In this document: piece after piece, positions 36,604 to 48,547 of the stretch
Position numbering within the stretch: position 1 is the first letter of the stretch
How the letters are laid out: every line of letters starts with the position of its first letter
NCBI GenBank assembly: GCA_002897115.2
Contig: BCIH01000010.1
Location: 419,773-483,772 of the forward strand
Origin: Prototheca cutis
Lineage: Eukaryota; Chlorophyta; Trebouxiophyceae; Chlorellales; Chlorellaceae
Length of the DNA: 64,000 nucleotides
Direction: 5' to 3'
Notes under the pieces: generated by a model
The model's database searches: none
What the model saw: only the letters and a program-made list of their open reading frames with translations
Told to the model about the DNA's origin: nothing
Translations under genes and position numbers: made by a program

Positions 36604-39600
36604 ATGACGGGCGCACCATCGTTCTCGGCTGCAGCCGCCCACATCCAGGCCCTGTCGGTACGCATTGGAGGTTGCTTGGTTGATACAGTCCAGTGTACTG
36701 TGATACACTTCACAAGTTTACTCAGGTATGTCTCCCTTGCGCTGTAGGCTGTAGAGCTCGACACCAGCCTGGCAAGGGTGCTGGAGCGACTGCCGCAGTT
36801 CAGGCCCCCCAAAAAGGCGCAGACAAGGTCCCAGGGCGGTCCTCGGCACGACGGTGCCTCCCAACAGCGCCAGAAACTTGGAGATGGGCTGGTTCTCATC
36901 CTGCAGAAGGCAGCAGAGCTGGGGGATGAAGCCGTTCTCCAGGTGAGCGCTGATCGACGCTGGGCCTCATCCCTCTTGTGGCCCCTCTGGAACACAGCAA
37001 ACTCCCCTCCCTCTGTGACTGGGAGGAATCGATGATGAGGGTGACAGAAGGCCTGGCCTTTAGCATGACATCATCCTCTTGAGCTTGGCCTCACCCAATG
37101 TCCACATCACAGTCCTGTCGGGACCAGGTGGCCCGGGCCTGCCAGTTGGAGCCCTGGCTCTGGCAGCAGCTGCTGAACCGCTCCACGGTCCTGATTTTGA
37201 GCAGCAGCGGTGCAGCAGAGCTGCTGGCAGGGCTGCTACTTGGCCAACAGCACAGGGTGCAGGCACGGGCATTTGACCTACTGGCAGCCTGGCTGGCAAG
37301 CGAACGGACGGCTGAGAGTGGTCCCATTGCCGATGGTATGGCCCCTTTCGTCTCCAGCCTGCGAGCGTTTGCAATAGCAGCCCGGCGCTGCGTGGAAGCT
37401 TGCTTTGTCGGGGGATGGGCGCTGGAGGCGGGGCAGCCTGTGCCTGACTTTTGGCCAGACAGGGTCTCGGCCCCCGCCCTGCGGTTCCTGTTTGCAGCGG
37501 CAGCTGCTGGGGAAGGGCAAGCAGCAGCAGCGACAGCTGTCCTGGCACGTGTGCTCAGAGATCAGCTGCGTGACCCTGGTGCTGTGGCGCGGGGCATCCT
37601 GGCACGAGGGCCCGAGGAAGCAGCCCAGCGTGCACAGCGTGTGCAGGCCGTGGTGCTGACGCTGATGGGTTACCTACTTGACCGGGGCAGTGCCGGGGAC
37701 GAAACCGATCGTGCCCAGGGTGTGCTAGGCACGCTGGTCGCTGTGCACTGGGAGCTCGCGCAGTTTCTCCGTGCAGCAGGTGAATATCTGTGTGTGGGTG
37801 GATTGACTGCGCGTGTTGGTCATGACTGCTGTGGTGGACTTGACCTTCCATCCAAGCACTGGTGTAGTCAGCTCCGCGCACCCATCCACACCTGTAGATT
37901 GTGAGCCGGCGGCGGACCCTGCATGGCCCGAGCACACGCGACTAGCCATGCTTTACGCACTGTGCATGCTGCCAGATGCCGACCCCTCGCTGCCGGGGTC
38001 TGTCCGTCTGACCCTGCCCCCTCCGCTGCTGGCGCATGCGCTGGATCTGCTCTGTGCACGCGGCGGCAGGCAGCCGCAGTCTTGGCCGGCGCCAGCCCAA
38101 GTTACTGTGCATGAAAGCGCTCGAATGGCCTGGCTCATTCACACCGCCTGCCTCCAGGTTTGCATGGCGAAGGCAGTGTGCTTCCTGCTTTGAAGGATGC
38201 GTAGGTGTTTGCTTTTTGGGGGGTTTGTGGGCTGTGAGTGTTCGAAAGGGCATTGCATTGGAGGTGAAGGCTTTTTCGCTGGGGGGTCCAGGGGATCATC
38301 AGAATCATACCCTGAATGGAGGGCGAACGGACGAGTCAAACCAGCAGCATGACTGCTATGCTCCTTTCTGCACACAGGGCATGGCAGCCCCCCACCTCGT
38401 CCTGCTGGCCCGGGTGAGGCATGGAGGGCCGGCGCTTCTCGCGGCGTACCGGCTGCACGATCTGCTACGTGGCAGCGGCCAGCGGCCCTTGTCTCAGTCG
38501 GAGCAAGGCGCTCAAGGAGCAGTGCCTGGCAAGCGGAGGAAGAAGCAGCCGGCAGCGGAGAACGACGGTCACCAGCCTTCCATGGTTGACATCTTGGATG
38601 TTTTGTTACAGGGCCCCACCGTGGATGCTGCTGGGCTGGACAGAGGGAAGGCCGCTGGACAAGAGGTGGTATCCAGTGCAGGGCCCGAGCTTCGACGCAC
38701 GAATGGCGGGCCGGAGCAACACCGTGTTGAATCTTGTCCGCCTCAGCGCAACAGCTTGGAGGACAGCTGTCAACCCTGCACGCTTTCTGCTGAAACAGGA
38801 AGTCAACAGCTGATTCTTGGAGACAGTGCGTCTGCTTGTCAACCGACCGAGGAGTCTGCTGCGCCCGGTGAGGACATGCACGCAGCGCAGGGCGCCATTG
38901 GGCTGGATGCCATGCACCCACCTGTCCCGGACGACGAGCCCGATGCAAGCAGAACCATGCCAAGGGTCGTCATTCGGACGACAACAGGCATGACAGCGGC
39001 TGAGCGTGATCGCCTGTGGGATGCTTACATTGCCGACAAAGAAGCCCTGCTGGGCATGCTCGGGGTGCGTGGGTGGGTGGATGGGTGGGTGGGTGATTGG
39101 ATCGAACACACAGTCGCCGTGCAATGAATCACGACCGGACTAAGCCTCCCTAACCCCCCACCGTCGCTCAACCCCTCAGGATTCGGATTATCTGTCATGG
39201 TTTGACGAGGCCAGCGCACCGCCCCCAGAGGGCGGGCGGGCAGAAGAAAGCATAGCGCGCGCCGGCGGCGGGGTGGAGGCGGCGCTGGATGCCGCCCTTG
39301 GCGGGGGCGGCGCGGACCGGGCGCTTCCGTGCACGGCGCTGGATGCCAGCATCCGGGCTCCATGGCAAGCCGCCAGCGCTGCGGCGCTCGAAGAATTGCT
39401 GCGCGGGCTTCAGACGGTTGCGGATGGTGCAGATGGTGATGGGGGAAGTGAAGCACCTCCTGCTGCATCCCACACCACTACTAGAAAGTTAGAAAATCTT
39501 CAGGCGCTGGTCCGAGAGTTCCTGTTTCCCGGCGGGGTCGAAGAGGAGGTGCTGACCACGGTGCAGACGGCGCTCAGTGCACTTGGCTTTCAGGGCCGTA

Positions 39601-41574
39601 ACTGCTGGTCCGCAGCAACCCAAGGTGCGGAGCATGTGGAGGTGGTGCTTTCAGGTTCATAGCGTGTTTGTGTGTATTTTTATGGGTGCTACACTGTGCT
39701 CCTAGCCCAATGTGCGAGCTGTTGGTGCGGAAACGGGAAGAGAAACTTCACATGGCGGCGAATTCTACGACCCTCAACCGGGACCAAAATCCTCGCAGCG
39801 GCCAAGATCTGTCCTCTGGGCACGCTGGCTTTGACCCTGGCGACGCAGCTGCTGCAGCTGGTCACCATCCGGGCACGGTATGCGGCGCCGCTGTGGCTCG
39901 ACCGTGCACTACACACGTTGGCTGTCGTCCAGGGCTGGGCGGCCGAGGAAGCCGCCACCGTTACCCTGCCCAGCGAGCGGGCGGTGAAATTCTCGCCACT
40001 GGCGCTCGCCGACGCGCTTCCCCGGGTTGTGCTGGGATCGGGAAGGCTGCAGGCCGCCAGCCTGGAGCTGGAAAGCACGGCAAAGAACCTGTGGCACCTG
40101 GAGGGTTGTGGCCTCCGCAGGGCCATGCCCGACAGGGTCAGTCAGTGGTCGATTGAATCTTGGTGCTGGCACAGTGTGTGCTGTTCAAATGTGCACGTGC
40201 ATGTCTGGGAGGGTATGAACACATCAAACGGTGCCTACAAACTCAGCGCATCATTTCCTGTTTCAGCAGGAGCTCTGTGAATATGTGGCGGGGTTGGCGT
40301 TGCTGTGCTTGCGGGGGCTTCTGCCCCCCGGCGTGGCCAAGCCCGCAATGCTGCCGGCGTGGTTGGGCACCGGCGCTGGATTGGAACTGTCCCTGCACCC
40401 CTTTACGCAAGACCCCGCACGGGAAGCGGCGCTGGCGGAGCTGCTCCTGCCGGAGCTGACGTCGTTTGTCCCGGGGCTGGTGGCACTCGACGGCAGCGAG
40501 CACGGGGGAGCTCAGGGTGCCGCGGCTGGCGACGGGCCCTCAATCTTACAAGTCCTGCTTCCCTGCTGGGATGTCTGCGGGCTGGCAGCAGCGGTGATTT
40601 CCCTCGGGAGCGAAGAGAATGTCGCCTTGAGTGAGAAGGAAGAAGAAGGAGAGGGGCTGCACTCCAACGACAGTATTGCTGCTGCGGATGATGATGGCGA
40701 CAGTAACCACCCATCCGCTCCACTCGTGAGGTCGACGCTGGCGCTGTGTGCTGCCTGTCTGGCAGCGGTGCCGGGACTCCTGAGCACGCTCCAGCACCGG
40801 CTGAGCTCGTTGAGCGCGGCAGGACCGTCGCGGCCGCCCAACCGGGACCCCAGGTTGGCGAGGTTCATGGATCCGGCCACGACCACCACTTCCCCTGGCC
40901 GCAGCCTCACGGCACGTGACGCGGGAGCAGGAAGACGAGCCATCGAGGACGCCAGCAGCACGCCGCCACAGCCCCGTGTCGTCCCCACTCAGCCCTCGCT
41001 CACAGGCCCACTCCAGCTCCTGGCCACGAGCGTGGAGCTGGTCGGGGCGTTAGCACCGCTTGCGAGTCGGTTGCCCGAGCTGGAAAGCGCGGCAGCAGCC
41101 CAGGCAGCCTGTGTGGCCGCGCTGTCGTCCTGCCCGGACGAGCTTGGCGCGCCAGCTCTGGCGGCCGTCATGGACCGAGCGCCCTCTCTCTGGTTCGGAG
41201 GACCCGACGCCCTGGCCAGCTGCCAGGATGATGATGACAGGCAGGGTGTGGCCGGCGGGGATTTGGGCCCGCGTGGCTCCGGGGTCAAGCCCGGCGACCG
41301 CACAACGAGCGCACCAGCTTCCATCCCAAGCAGACCAGCATCCAGCCGCCGGGCTGCGCCATCTGCCATGTGTAACCCTTACTTGGCAGCGATTCTGGCA
41401 ACAGAAGGTGGCGATGGAGTTGGCGCCGAGGAGCTGGCGGAGCTGGAGGACTTTATCGTGGCCAACCCGGAGCGCGACTATGGCGCTTTCATCGGCGCGC
41501 ACTTCCCCATGCTCCCCGAGTCTGACAGCGAGGAGGGGAGTGGCAGCGCAGGCAGGCCGGCAGGCAAGGAGTAG
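36604..41574 (+). CDS. Large Ala/Leu-rich helical protein of unknown function
   Basis: Eight exons keep phase throughout: 36604-36657, 36748-36942, 37113-37779, 37898-38157, 38378-39064, 39180-39624, 39799-40136, 40267-41574; 1317 residues. Most of it is amphipathic helix rich in Leu and Ala (for example LLAGLLLGQQHRVQARAFDL, LRFLFAAAAAGEGQAAAATA), suggesting a HEAT/ARM-like solenoid. A charged linker around residues 480-610 (AVPGKRRKKQPAAEN) separates two helical halves and precedes the segment VVIRTTTGMTAAERDRLWDA then LGDSDYLSWFDEAS. The C-terminus has a distinctive motif, NPYLAAILATEG then ELEDFIVANPERDYGAFIGA, followed by an acidic tail. No signal peptide, membrane span or catalytic motif is seen. 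The start is the ATG opening exon 1; an upstream exon cannot be excluded. I do not recognise the family. Confidence 0.72.
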
Positions 41575-41880
41575 ATGGGGTGCCTGTGGGGCTGTCGACG
41601 ATAGCATAGTGGTGGTCAGCAGCTGATGTTTGTGAGCCAGCGGCCTCCTGGCAACTGACCGCTGTCCAGGGATCCTGCTCCACAGCAGGCAGGATTGTTG
41701 CATGACCCAATACCTTTGTTGTCCGCGACGGAAGATTGAAACACCTGTGCGTTGCCTGCACGCTTAAAATGAGCGCACAAAGTTCAAATGTCGGCCCTGT
41801 GTCGGGAGCCGAGGAAAATGCTTGTTGGTTACGTTGTTGGAAATGCTACTCAAATAGGACGGCCGGCAGCAGCCCAACAT
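41575..41880. other. Intergenic region upstream of 5S rRNA, no gene seen
   Basis: 306 bases after the stop of the large helical protein. It would contain that gene's 3' end. 5S genes are driven by internal elements, so no upstream promoter is expected. Confidence 0.5.
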
Positions 41881-41996
41881 GGTTCGTTCATACCATCCAG
41901 AAAACATCCGATCCCATTAGACCTCGGCAATTAAGCTGGATTGGGCGGGAATAGTACTGCGGTGGGTGACCACGCGGGAAGTCCCCGTGACGAACT
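41881..41996 (+). rRNA. 5S ribosomal RNA gene
   Basis: The internal control region matches eukaryotic 5S rRNA: GATCCCATTAGACC, then AATTAAGCTGGATTGGGC (box A; usual form AAGTTAAGCGTGCTTGGGC), then GGAATAGTACTGCGGTGGGTG and GACCACGCGGGAAGTCC (box C). The ends pair as helix I (GTTCGT at 41882-41887 with ACGAAC at 41990-41995). Length about 116-118 bases. A run of eight T eight bases further on fits Pol III termination. It is a single copy within this window between Pol II genes, on the strand of both neighbours. It looks intact; whether it is expressed or a dispersed copy of a larger array cannot be told here. Confidence 0.9.
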
Positions 41997-42003
41997 GTTT
42001 TGC

Positions 42004-42011
42004 TTTTTTTT
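42004..42011 (+). terminator. Pol III oligo-T terminator of the 5S gene
   Basis: Eight consecutive T, preceded by a shorter TTTT at 41998-42001, directly downstream of the 5S rRNA 3' end. Confidence 0.8.
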
Positions 42012-42455
42012 GGCACTGGACAAAATCCAATCCCCCATTTGGGCAAATGGAAGCAGAGTTCCTATAGTGATCCGTTTTGAAGTGCGCACATGGGCACAAT
42101 AGTGGAGAGACAAGGATGAGCCCCGAGCATCCACTTATTCAAGGATGGGGTGAGACGCTTGACCGCCCATCAAAACTTGCTAGTGGCATCAAGAACAAGC
42201 ACGATTGAGAGCGTGGAGATCAAGATACGGCATGGATTTCTCGCTGCACAGTCCAGTACATGGGCACTGCCCAGGTAGGGCCTTGCACCCAAACCGGTGC
42301 TCAGCGGTTCGAATTCATGTGGAGCTGGAGGCACAAGATTCCGTGAACGCGTGTTCATTGGCATTGCCGCGCCAGTCAGCACATGAACAACAAGTAAAAT
42401 TCATGAGCATGTGGTAACTGACACAAGGCGCTATTGAGCAAGCCTCGATGGGATC
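42012..42455. other. Intergenic region, no gene seen
   Basis: 444 bases between the 5S terminator and the glycosyltransferase-like gene; presumably that gene's promoter. A GGTTCGAATTC sequence near 42305 was examined as a tRNA T-arm and does not fold. Confidence 0.5.
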
Positions 42456-44426
42456 GTGGAGCGCTCAATGAAGGGCACGCTGGCCTCGTGGGCTGTGGCG
42501 GTGCTCCTGGTACTGGCATGCTCGCCACAGCCCCTCGCGGCTGCTGACGCCCGGTCTGGCACAGAGGACAGGTTTTGCATAGTTGTGCGCACGTACAGGG
42601 GCCATGCCGATCATGCAACGGGCCTGCCCCGGTTCCTGCGCTCCCTGCAACGACAGACCCACCAAAAGTGGGTAGCGGGGGGATGATCTTCTCCGTGTGT
42701 GGGGGGGTGTTCATGCACAGACTTGCACACAAGCCTGTGCGCCACCATGATGCCACCCACTCATTTCCAACCCCCTAAGCACATGCATACCGCAGCTGGG
42801 AGGCCATTCTGCTGGTGATGGACGGACACCCATTTCCGGAGCTCCATCGCATTGTGGCCGAGACAGACGACCCCCGGATCTGGGTGTTTGCCGAGTGGGT
42901 GAGCTGGACAGGTGGGCGTTGAGTTCCTTGGTTGAACCAGGACCTTGCAGCGACTGTGGTGAAGAAAGCCGTCAGAGCTGTGATCCACAGTGACCTCACC
43001 GGCTAGGGAAGGGGTTGGGGGTCAGGAGCAGGCCAGCCCACATCCCCCTTTCGTTGAATTGAAAGGCAGGTGCCCATTCCTACACGCAAATTGTGCTGCA
43101 TTTCTCTCTGCTGAACTCCCTTGCCTCAGATCGGCGCGGACTTTGCGGCGCGAACGCCCGATGGTATGTGGAATCCCTCCTACCATGCGCTCCTCTACAA
43201 CCTGACCGACGATGCCGTCATCGGTGTGTGCTGGAGATGGTGGGGCTCTTATTGTTCATTCATGGGGGGTATTGGAGGGGGCTGCATTCTCACAACGAAG
43301 CCATGACCCGCCCACCCACCCGAAAATAATAACACCACTAGGTTGTGCGGAGGATACGACGTGGCTGGTGGTGACCAACGGCGACAACGAGTATGGCGAC
43401 AGTTTCCTGGCGCGAGCGGCGGCCGAGGGCCGCGATCGTGGTATCAACGTCGTGGCTTTTGACTTTTATTCTCGCTATGCTCGCCCAACGGGTCCGCAGT
43501 GCGAGCGGCTGGCGAGCGTGGGATCGCCCGGCGCGCCGCTGTGCAAGCGGAACCGCCTGCGCTGGTGCCACACGGACCTGGGGTCCTTTGCCCTCCGGGC
43601 GGCGAGGTTCTCGGCGGAGGGCCGAGGGTTTGGCCTGGGCTTGCATCCCAAAAACGCCCCAGCAATGGGTGCGGAGCATGCGGACGGCCAGCTGGTTGCG
43701 GCACTTGTTCAGGACTTGGGTTGGCGAGCGGCGCACGTCACGGACGCGTGCCTGTTCTCGCACTCTCCCTCGCCCGCGGCCTGTGCCTGGGCGGGTGGGG
43801 TCTGGGACGACCGCAACATGGCCACCTGGCACGCGGGAGGAGGCGAGTGCGTCGGTGCAGCAGGCCGAGACTGGGTCCTGGCCAACGATCCAAATGCCGA
43901 ACTCGTCAGCGTCGTCCTCGCGACCGACGGCAACGTCTCAGGTTGCTTGACCCTTTCTTGGTTGGGGGAAAGGGGAGGGGATTCGCTGCAGTGGTAATGA
44001 AAACCCTCCCAAGAAATCCGGTGTTGACCCAGCAATCAGCCTCCATGCATGACCACCACGTGGAATGGGTTGCCAGTTGAAACCGTGCTCTGTGTACATG
44101 CGAGACCGAGCATGTTCTGTTGCCATGGATGCTGCTTCACTGGCATACCACATCGCAGCCCACTCCNCCCCCTTCCTTAGCTGACCCCGCCGCTGCTCAA
44201 CGACAATCGTGCAGTGTTTGAGGGAGGAGCATCTGTGGCACAGCCTCTGACGATCCAGTGCCTGCGTCGGCGGGACTACCTTGCGCCGCAGGTCTGGGGA
44301 GCCGCCATGGACTGGTACAGCGAGCTCTGTGCCGACGAGCTCGATCTCCCCGCGCTTCGGGCCTGGCAGGCACAGCACGCACAGCATGCCGCCATGGAAT
44401 CGCGGGCCCAGCATCAAGACCTCTGA
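42456..44426 (+). CDS. Secreted glycosyltransferase-like protein (GT-A fold)
   Basis: Five exons in phase: 42456-42667, 42796-42898, 43130-43223, 43342-43941, 44215-44426; 406 residues from the first ATG or 402 from the ATG at 42468. The N-terminus has a signal peptide or signal anchor (LASWAVAVLLVLACSPQPLAAA). Then FCIVVRTYRGHA, LPRFLRSLQRQTHQNWEAIL and LVMDGHPFP resemble the nucleotide-sugar-binding start of family 2-type glycosyltransferases (V-R-T/S-Y then LxSLxxQTxxxWE). TWLVVTNGDNEYGDSFLARA is placed where the D-x-D metal motif sits, here as G-D-N. Several Cys in the lumenal part (CERLASVGSPGAPLCKRNRL) fit disulfides. Likely Golgi or ER lumen, acting on an unknown glycan. Acceptor of the last exon is chosen at 44213-44214 by phase. 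Confidence 0.65.
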
Positions 44427-44716
44427 CCAGCAGAACAGAGAAGGGACCGGAATTCCTGCCACCCGGCACGCACGGCATTACTCGACTACCCGATCCCATC
44501 ATCCCATGACAAGTAAACCATGCCCTGAGTGGCTCGCGGTGTGACATGCCAGTGGAAAACAAAAAAAGGTCTGTTGGCATCAAGGGCCATCACGGCAGGT
44601 GAGGAACGACCCCACCGCAGCCCAGAGACGCGTTTCTGGGCTGTCAGCAGGGTGGCATGCCACAAGGTCAGAACCGTCTGGACAACGACGTAAAGGCATG
44701 CAGTAGGGGTGCCTGG

Positions 44717-46711
44717 TCAGTCTTCGGCGCCGTCTTCCTCGTCCTCCTCGCCGGCTGCAGCCGCGCCGCCTTTTCCTTCCTCGTACTCGGCCTTCGCCTT
44801 CTCGTACCGCTCCTTGTCCTTGGCAGCCATGTCTTCGTACTTCTTCTTGTCACCCTCGGGCAACTCCTTCCACTTGGCACCAAGGATCTTGCCAACCTCG
44901 CCAAAGGCAATGCCTGGGGGTTATGGGATTGGAGGCAAGGTGGAAGGGGGGGCCGCTTTTGGGGGGGATGGGTCCCCTGGTGGAATGGAGTCAGGTAGGG
45001 GCAATCCAAATGTCCGCTGCCAAGATTGTTCGCTGAACCACAGCCCTCCCTCCCTTCCTCCAGAAACAAAAGCATGACACACACCTGGATTCTCGGCCTT
45101 GACGGCATCGCGTTGCTCCTGGGAGAAGAACATGAAGGCAGACATGCCACGCTTTGGCGCATTCTTGTCCTTCTTCTTCCGCGGCTTCTTCACCCCACCT
45201 GTGATGGGTGCGGCGGCGAGGGGATGTGCCCATGAGCAGTCATGCATGACCGCGTGTGATTGTGGGGCTGCCGGGGTCACCCAGCTTCTACCCAGCAGCT
45301 CAGATCAGGGAAGAGGGAATGCCCACCCCAAGGGCCCAGTTCTGGAGAGAATTCTGCCAGATCAGCCCACCTTCAGCCTTGGCATGAGCCTTGGACGTCG
45401 CGGCAGGGGCGTCGTCGGAGGCCCTGGCCTTCTTCGCCGGCTTCTCGTCCTGTTTCGTCATGAAGGGGTGTGGGCGTGGGTGCCAGGGGGATGCGCGATG
45501 GGGGCCCCTGATCAGGCACTTTACGTTCGATGGAGAAAAAAGGGTTCGAAATTGGGGGATGACGACCCGATTGAGGGTGAACATGTCGATCTGGCGATTT
45601 GAACTGGGTTTGGGCGTCGCCGGTCCCGCAGTGTTTGGGTTCCCTCGGTAGTTTGGCTGGGGCGAACCGGGGGCTCACGGGCAGCGCCAGTGTGGGCCGG
45701 CCCCATAAATTTCCGACGCGCATCGGAGAAGCCGGCCGACGGTAGCCTGTCGGACAGGCAAGATGAAAACCCTCCGACACCCGACCGGCACTGCAGAAAA
45801 CATGCCACAACCAGCAAAAAAATGCCCCCCAAAAAGGCGAATAATTGATGATGCATCATCGACAACACATGCGGAACCAGCCGCCGCACCTCATCCTCGG
45901 GGACGGTGATGGGGTTGCCTTCCTCGTCCTCGTCCTCGTCTTCCGAGCTGCTTTCGCTCTCAACCGCAAAGTCCTCGTCGTCCTCGTCCTCGTCCAGACC
46001 GTGCTCCTCGGCACCCAGATCTGCCAGGGTTGTCGGTGGCGGGGGATTACCGGGCAGTTGGATGGCAAGGGGGTTGGGGGGCTGCGCCCTCATGAAGCGG
46101 TGGGGTTCTGATGCAGGAAAACCCAACAGACATCGCTCTGGCAGAGCAGACAAGCAACCCGATCCCTCCCTGGTGCAGGATGCACACGGACGCGTTCCCG
46201 GCAGCGCACCTCCTCCAAGGGCGGCGTAGGACACTGCGGTGGCCCCCGGACCCTGCTGCGCCTCCTTGAAGTTGTCGATCCTGAGCTGCTTGGCCTGAAT
46301 AAATTCAAACAGGTTGGTCCACTCACCGCGGGGAATGCCACGGAACAGGTGCTCCTGTCCGTTCCGCATCCGGACGCTCAGATCAAAGGTCTTGGCAGCC
46401 GTCACGCCTGGATGTGTGGGGAAGGGAGGGTCAGCAGCGGTGGATGAGTGGAGAGTGGTGCGGCTTGCCGTGACAGCCAACCCCTCAACCCCCAGACCCA
46501 AATCACCTTGGGCTGGACGAAGGAACACAACGGTTTCAATCTCATCAAACACCAGCAGCAGCGGCGGCTTTTGCACGTAGAAGAAAGCACGCTCGAGTGG
46601 GTACAGGTATCCATCGTCGGCCTGCAGGGTACTTTTCGAAGGCAAGTGTGTGTAAGAGAGACCGTAGTCTTGTCCTGACTCTCTGTCGTCCACTCCCACT
46701 CTCCACCCCCC

Positions 46712-46754
<43 letters not shown>

Positions 46755-48547
46755 CACACATCACACATCACACATCACACAAAGCCCTTCCCGCACCTCA
46801 TGCCCCAACACACACACGTACACAACAGCACACTCCCACCAACCATCATCCCCACCTTGAACGAGCAGCGGACGGCATAGCCCGACCCCTCGGCATCGCG
46901 AAAAGCGCCCGGGCGTGTGAGCTTGGCTCCAGACAGGCCACGCAGGACTTTTGCGAACACGTCCGAGGCCGGGCCTGTGTAGCTTCTTGTCAGCTTCCCG
47001 CCGTTGGCCTTGTTCTTTGCGGCCAGGAGTTCCTCGGAGATGTCCAGCTCCAGCGTCGCCTGCTCGTCGCTCGGGAACTGGCACAGGATGTGCGGGTAAT
47101 ACGTCTGGCCCTTCCTGCGCATTCATTTGGAGTTCGGTTGGCTTGGGAACAGCTGGCAGCGCGAGGAGTAGTTGGTTGTTGGGCCATCGTCCCCGACTCC
47201 GCCTGGGGATTTGAAGGACCAACCCATCCTAAAACAATAATGAGCAAAACAAAATACCCCCCCCCCCCCACCCACCCACACACACAAAATAAATAAATAA
47301 ATATTAAAAATGAACATCTGTACTCCCTCCCTACCTGATTGGGGGATCGAGGGACACGACAACTAGGGTTTGTGGGACATTGGTCTTCGGCAGGACAAAG
47401 ATGCGGAGGATGGTATCGTAGGCCACCCTGAAATCTTGGGCTTGGCCCACGAGTTTCAGGCTGCTGGCGTACATCTCGACGTCAAACCGACCACGAGGGA
47501 CCAGCACAGCCACCGAGTCAAAGCTGGTCACCGCCTCGCCCGTGGCCGCGCCCGCATCCGTGAACGGCAACACCGCATCCAGCAGCAGCCGCGCCGCTGA
47601 CGGACCCTCCGCGGCGGCGGCTGCGGCATCGCCACTCTCGTCACCGTCGCCGTTGCTGGCACCGCCCGTGGAGGCGGGCCCCCGCGGCATGTAAAAGCTC
47701 ACTTCCATCAGGGCATCGGCGTGGTCGCCCTGCGCAGCATCGTCGACGGCCAGTTCCAGAACGACCTCCTCCCGGGCCTGCTGGGCCTGGAGCAGGTCGG
47801 CGAGGGGCAGCCGGATGGCAGGGGCGTCGCCGACCGTGAACACCAGACCCGCACCGTCGGCACGAGCCTCGCCCCAGTTGCGCCCACTGAGCGCGGGGGC
47901 GTCCTCAGACATGGGCACGCCCGGCAGCGCCTCCTGCACGGCCGTGCGATCGCCGTCATGCAGACCCGTAAAAGAAAGCAAGGCGCCGTCGCGCCGACGA
48001 ACGCCCAGCAGGCAGTGCCGCTGCAGCTTGGTCCACGACAGCTGCGCCAGCTCTGCGTTGATATTATGTGTGTGTGGAATTTGGCGAGCGCCGGGTCGTG
48101 TGTGGGACAGGGTGGTTTTACGCAGCTTGGGACCTGTCGAACTGTACCCACCAACATCACCCACCAGCAATGTGGGACAGATCACAACCGCGTTTCAGTC
48201 CAGACCACCCACCTGCCACTGGCACGTCCACGCTCTTGCCGCCACCAGAACGCTTCCAGAAGATGCCCGCAGAGGAGACCTTGAGTGCGCCGGGTGCCTG
48301 CGGGCATCATGCGGCCGGCAAAGTTGGATGCACCCACGCATGCCATGATCTGGGGGCCAAAGGCCAGCTTGCGCCATCCCAATGCGGATCCTGTGATCCC
48401 TCATTCGTCTCTGCAGTGCATGCAAGCAGTACATGCAGGAGCCCCATTGCCCATGCCTTGTGAACGCCACCCCCAGCCACGCACCGCGCCACCCCGGTGG
48501 CCGAGGGACACCGCCCCAAACTGGTGCGTGGGGCCCGAATTCTCCAT
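44717..48547 (-). CDS. SSRP1: SSRP1, HMG-box subunit of the FACT histone chaperone
   Basis: Ten exons in phase: 48485-48547, 48213-48297, 47335-48052, 46856-47114, 46507-46621, 46210-46407, 45890-46020, 45371-45449, 45085-45198, 44717-44913; 652 residues (Arabidopsis SSRP1 about 646). With SPT16 it moves H2A/H2B during transcription and replication. The N-terminal part has [19 protein letters not shown]; the middle PH domains have [54 protein letters not shown] and [20 protein letters not shown]. An acidic stretch ([15 protein letters not shown]) leads to a basic linker and the HMG box, residues about 561-632 ([18 protein letters not shown]... [18 protein letters not shown]). The HMG exons could also be a separate HMGB gene starting at ATG 45461, but the PEDE|DEKPAKK join keeps phase, gives the expected length, and the preceding exon otherwise has no sensible end. 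Confidence 0.9.
46712..46780 (+). repeat. (AC)n microsatellite followed by four ATCACAC units
   Basis: About 41 bases of AC dinucleotides, then four tandem 7-base units, in the SSRP1 intron between 46622 and 46855. Read on the gene's own strand it is a GT-rich tract. Confidence 0.95.

Noticed and set aside
404..39842. Recurrent TTTGACCCTGG sequence (near 408, 748, 1274 and 39829) as a possible functional motif
   Set aside because: Only four exact copies. They fall in different reading frames and contexts (a PLAT strand, a frame shadow, an Ala/Leu helix), with no constant spacing or position relative to splice sites.
42225..42335. Possible tRNA around GGTTCGAATTC
   Set aside because: Flanking bases cannot form the T stem and no anticodon or acceptor stem can be drawn around it.
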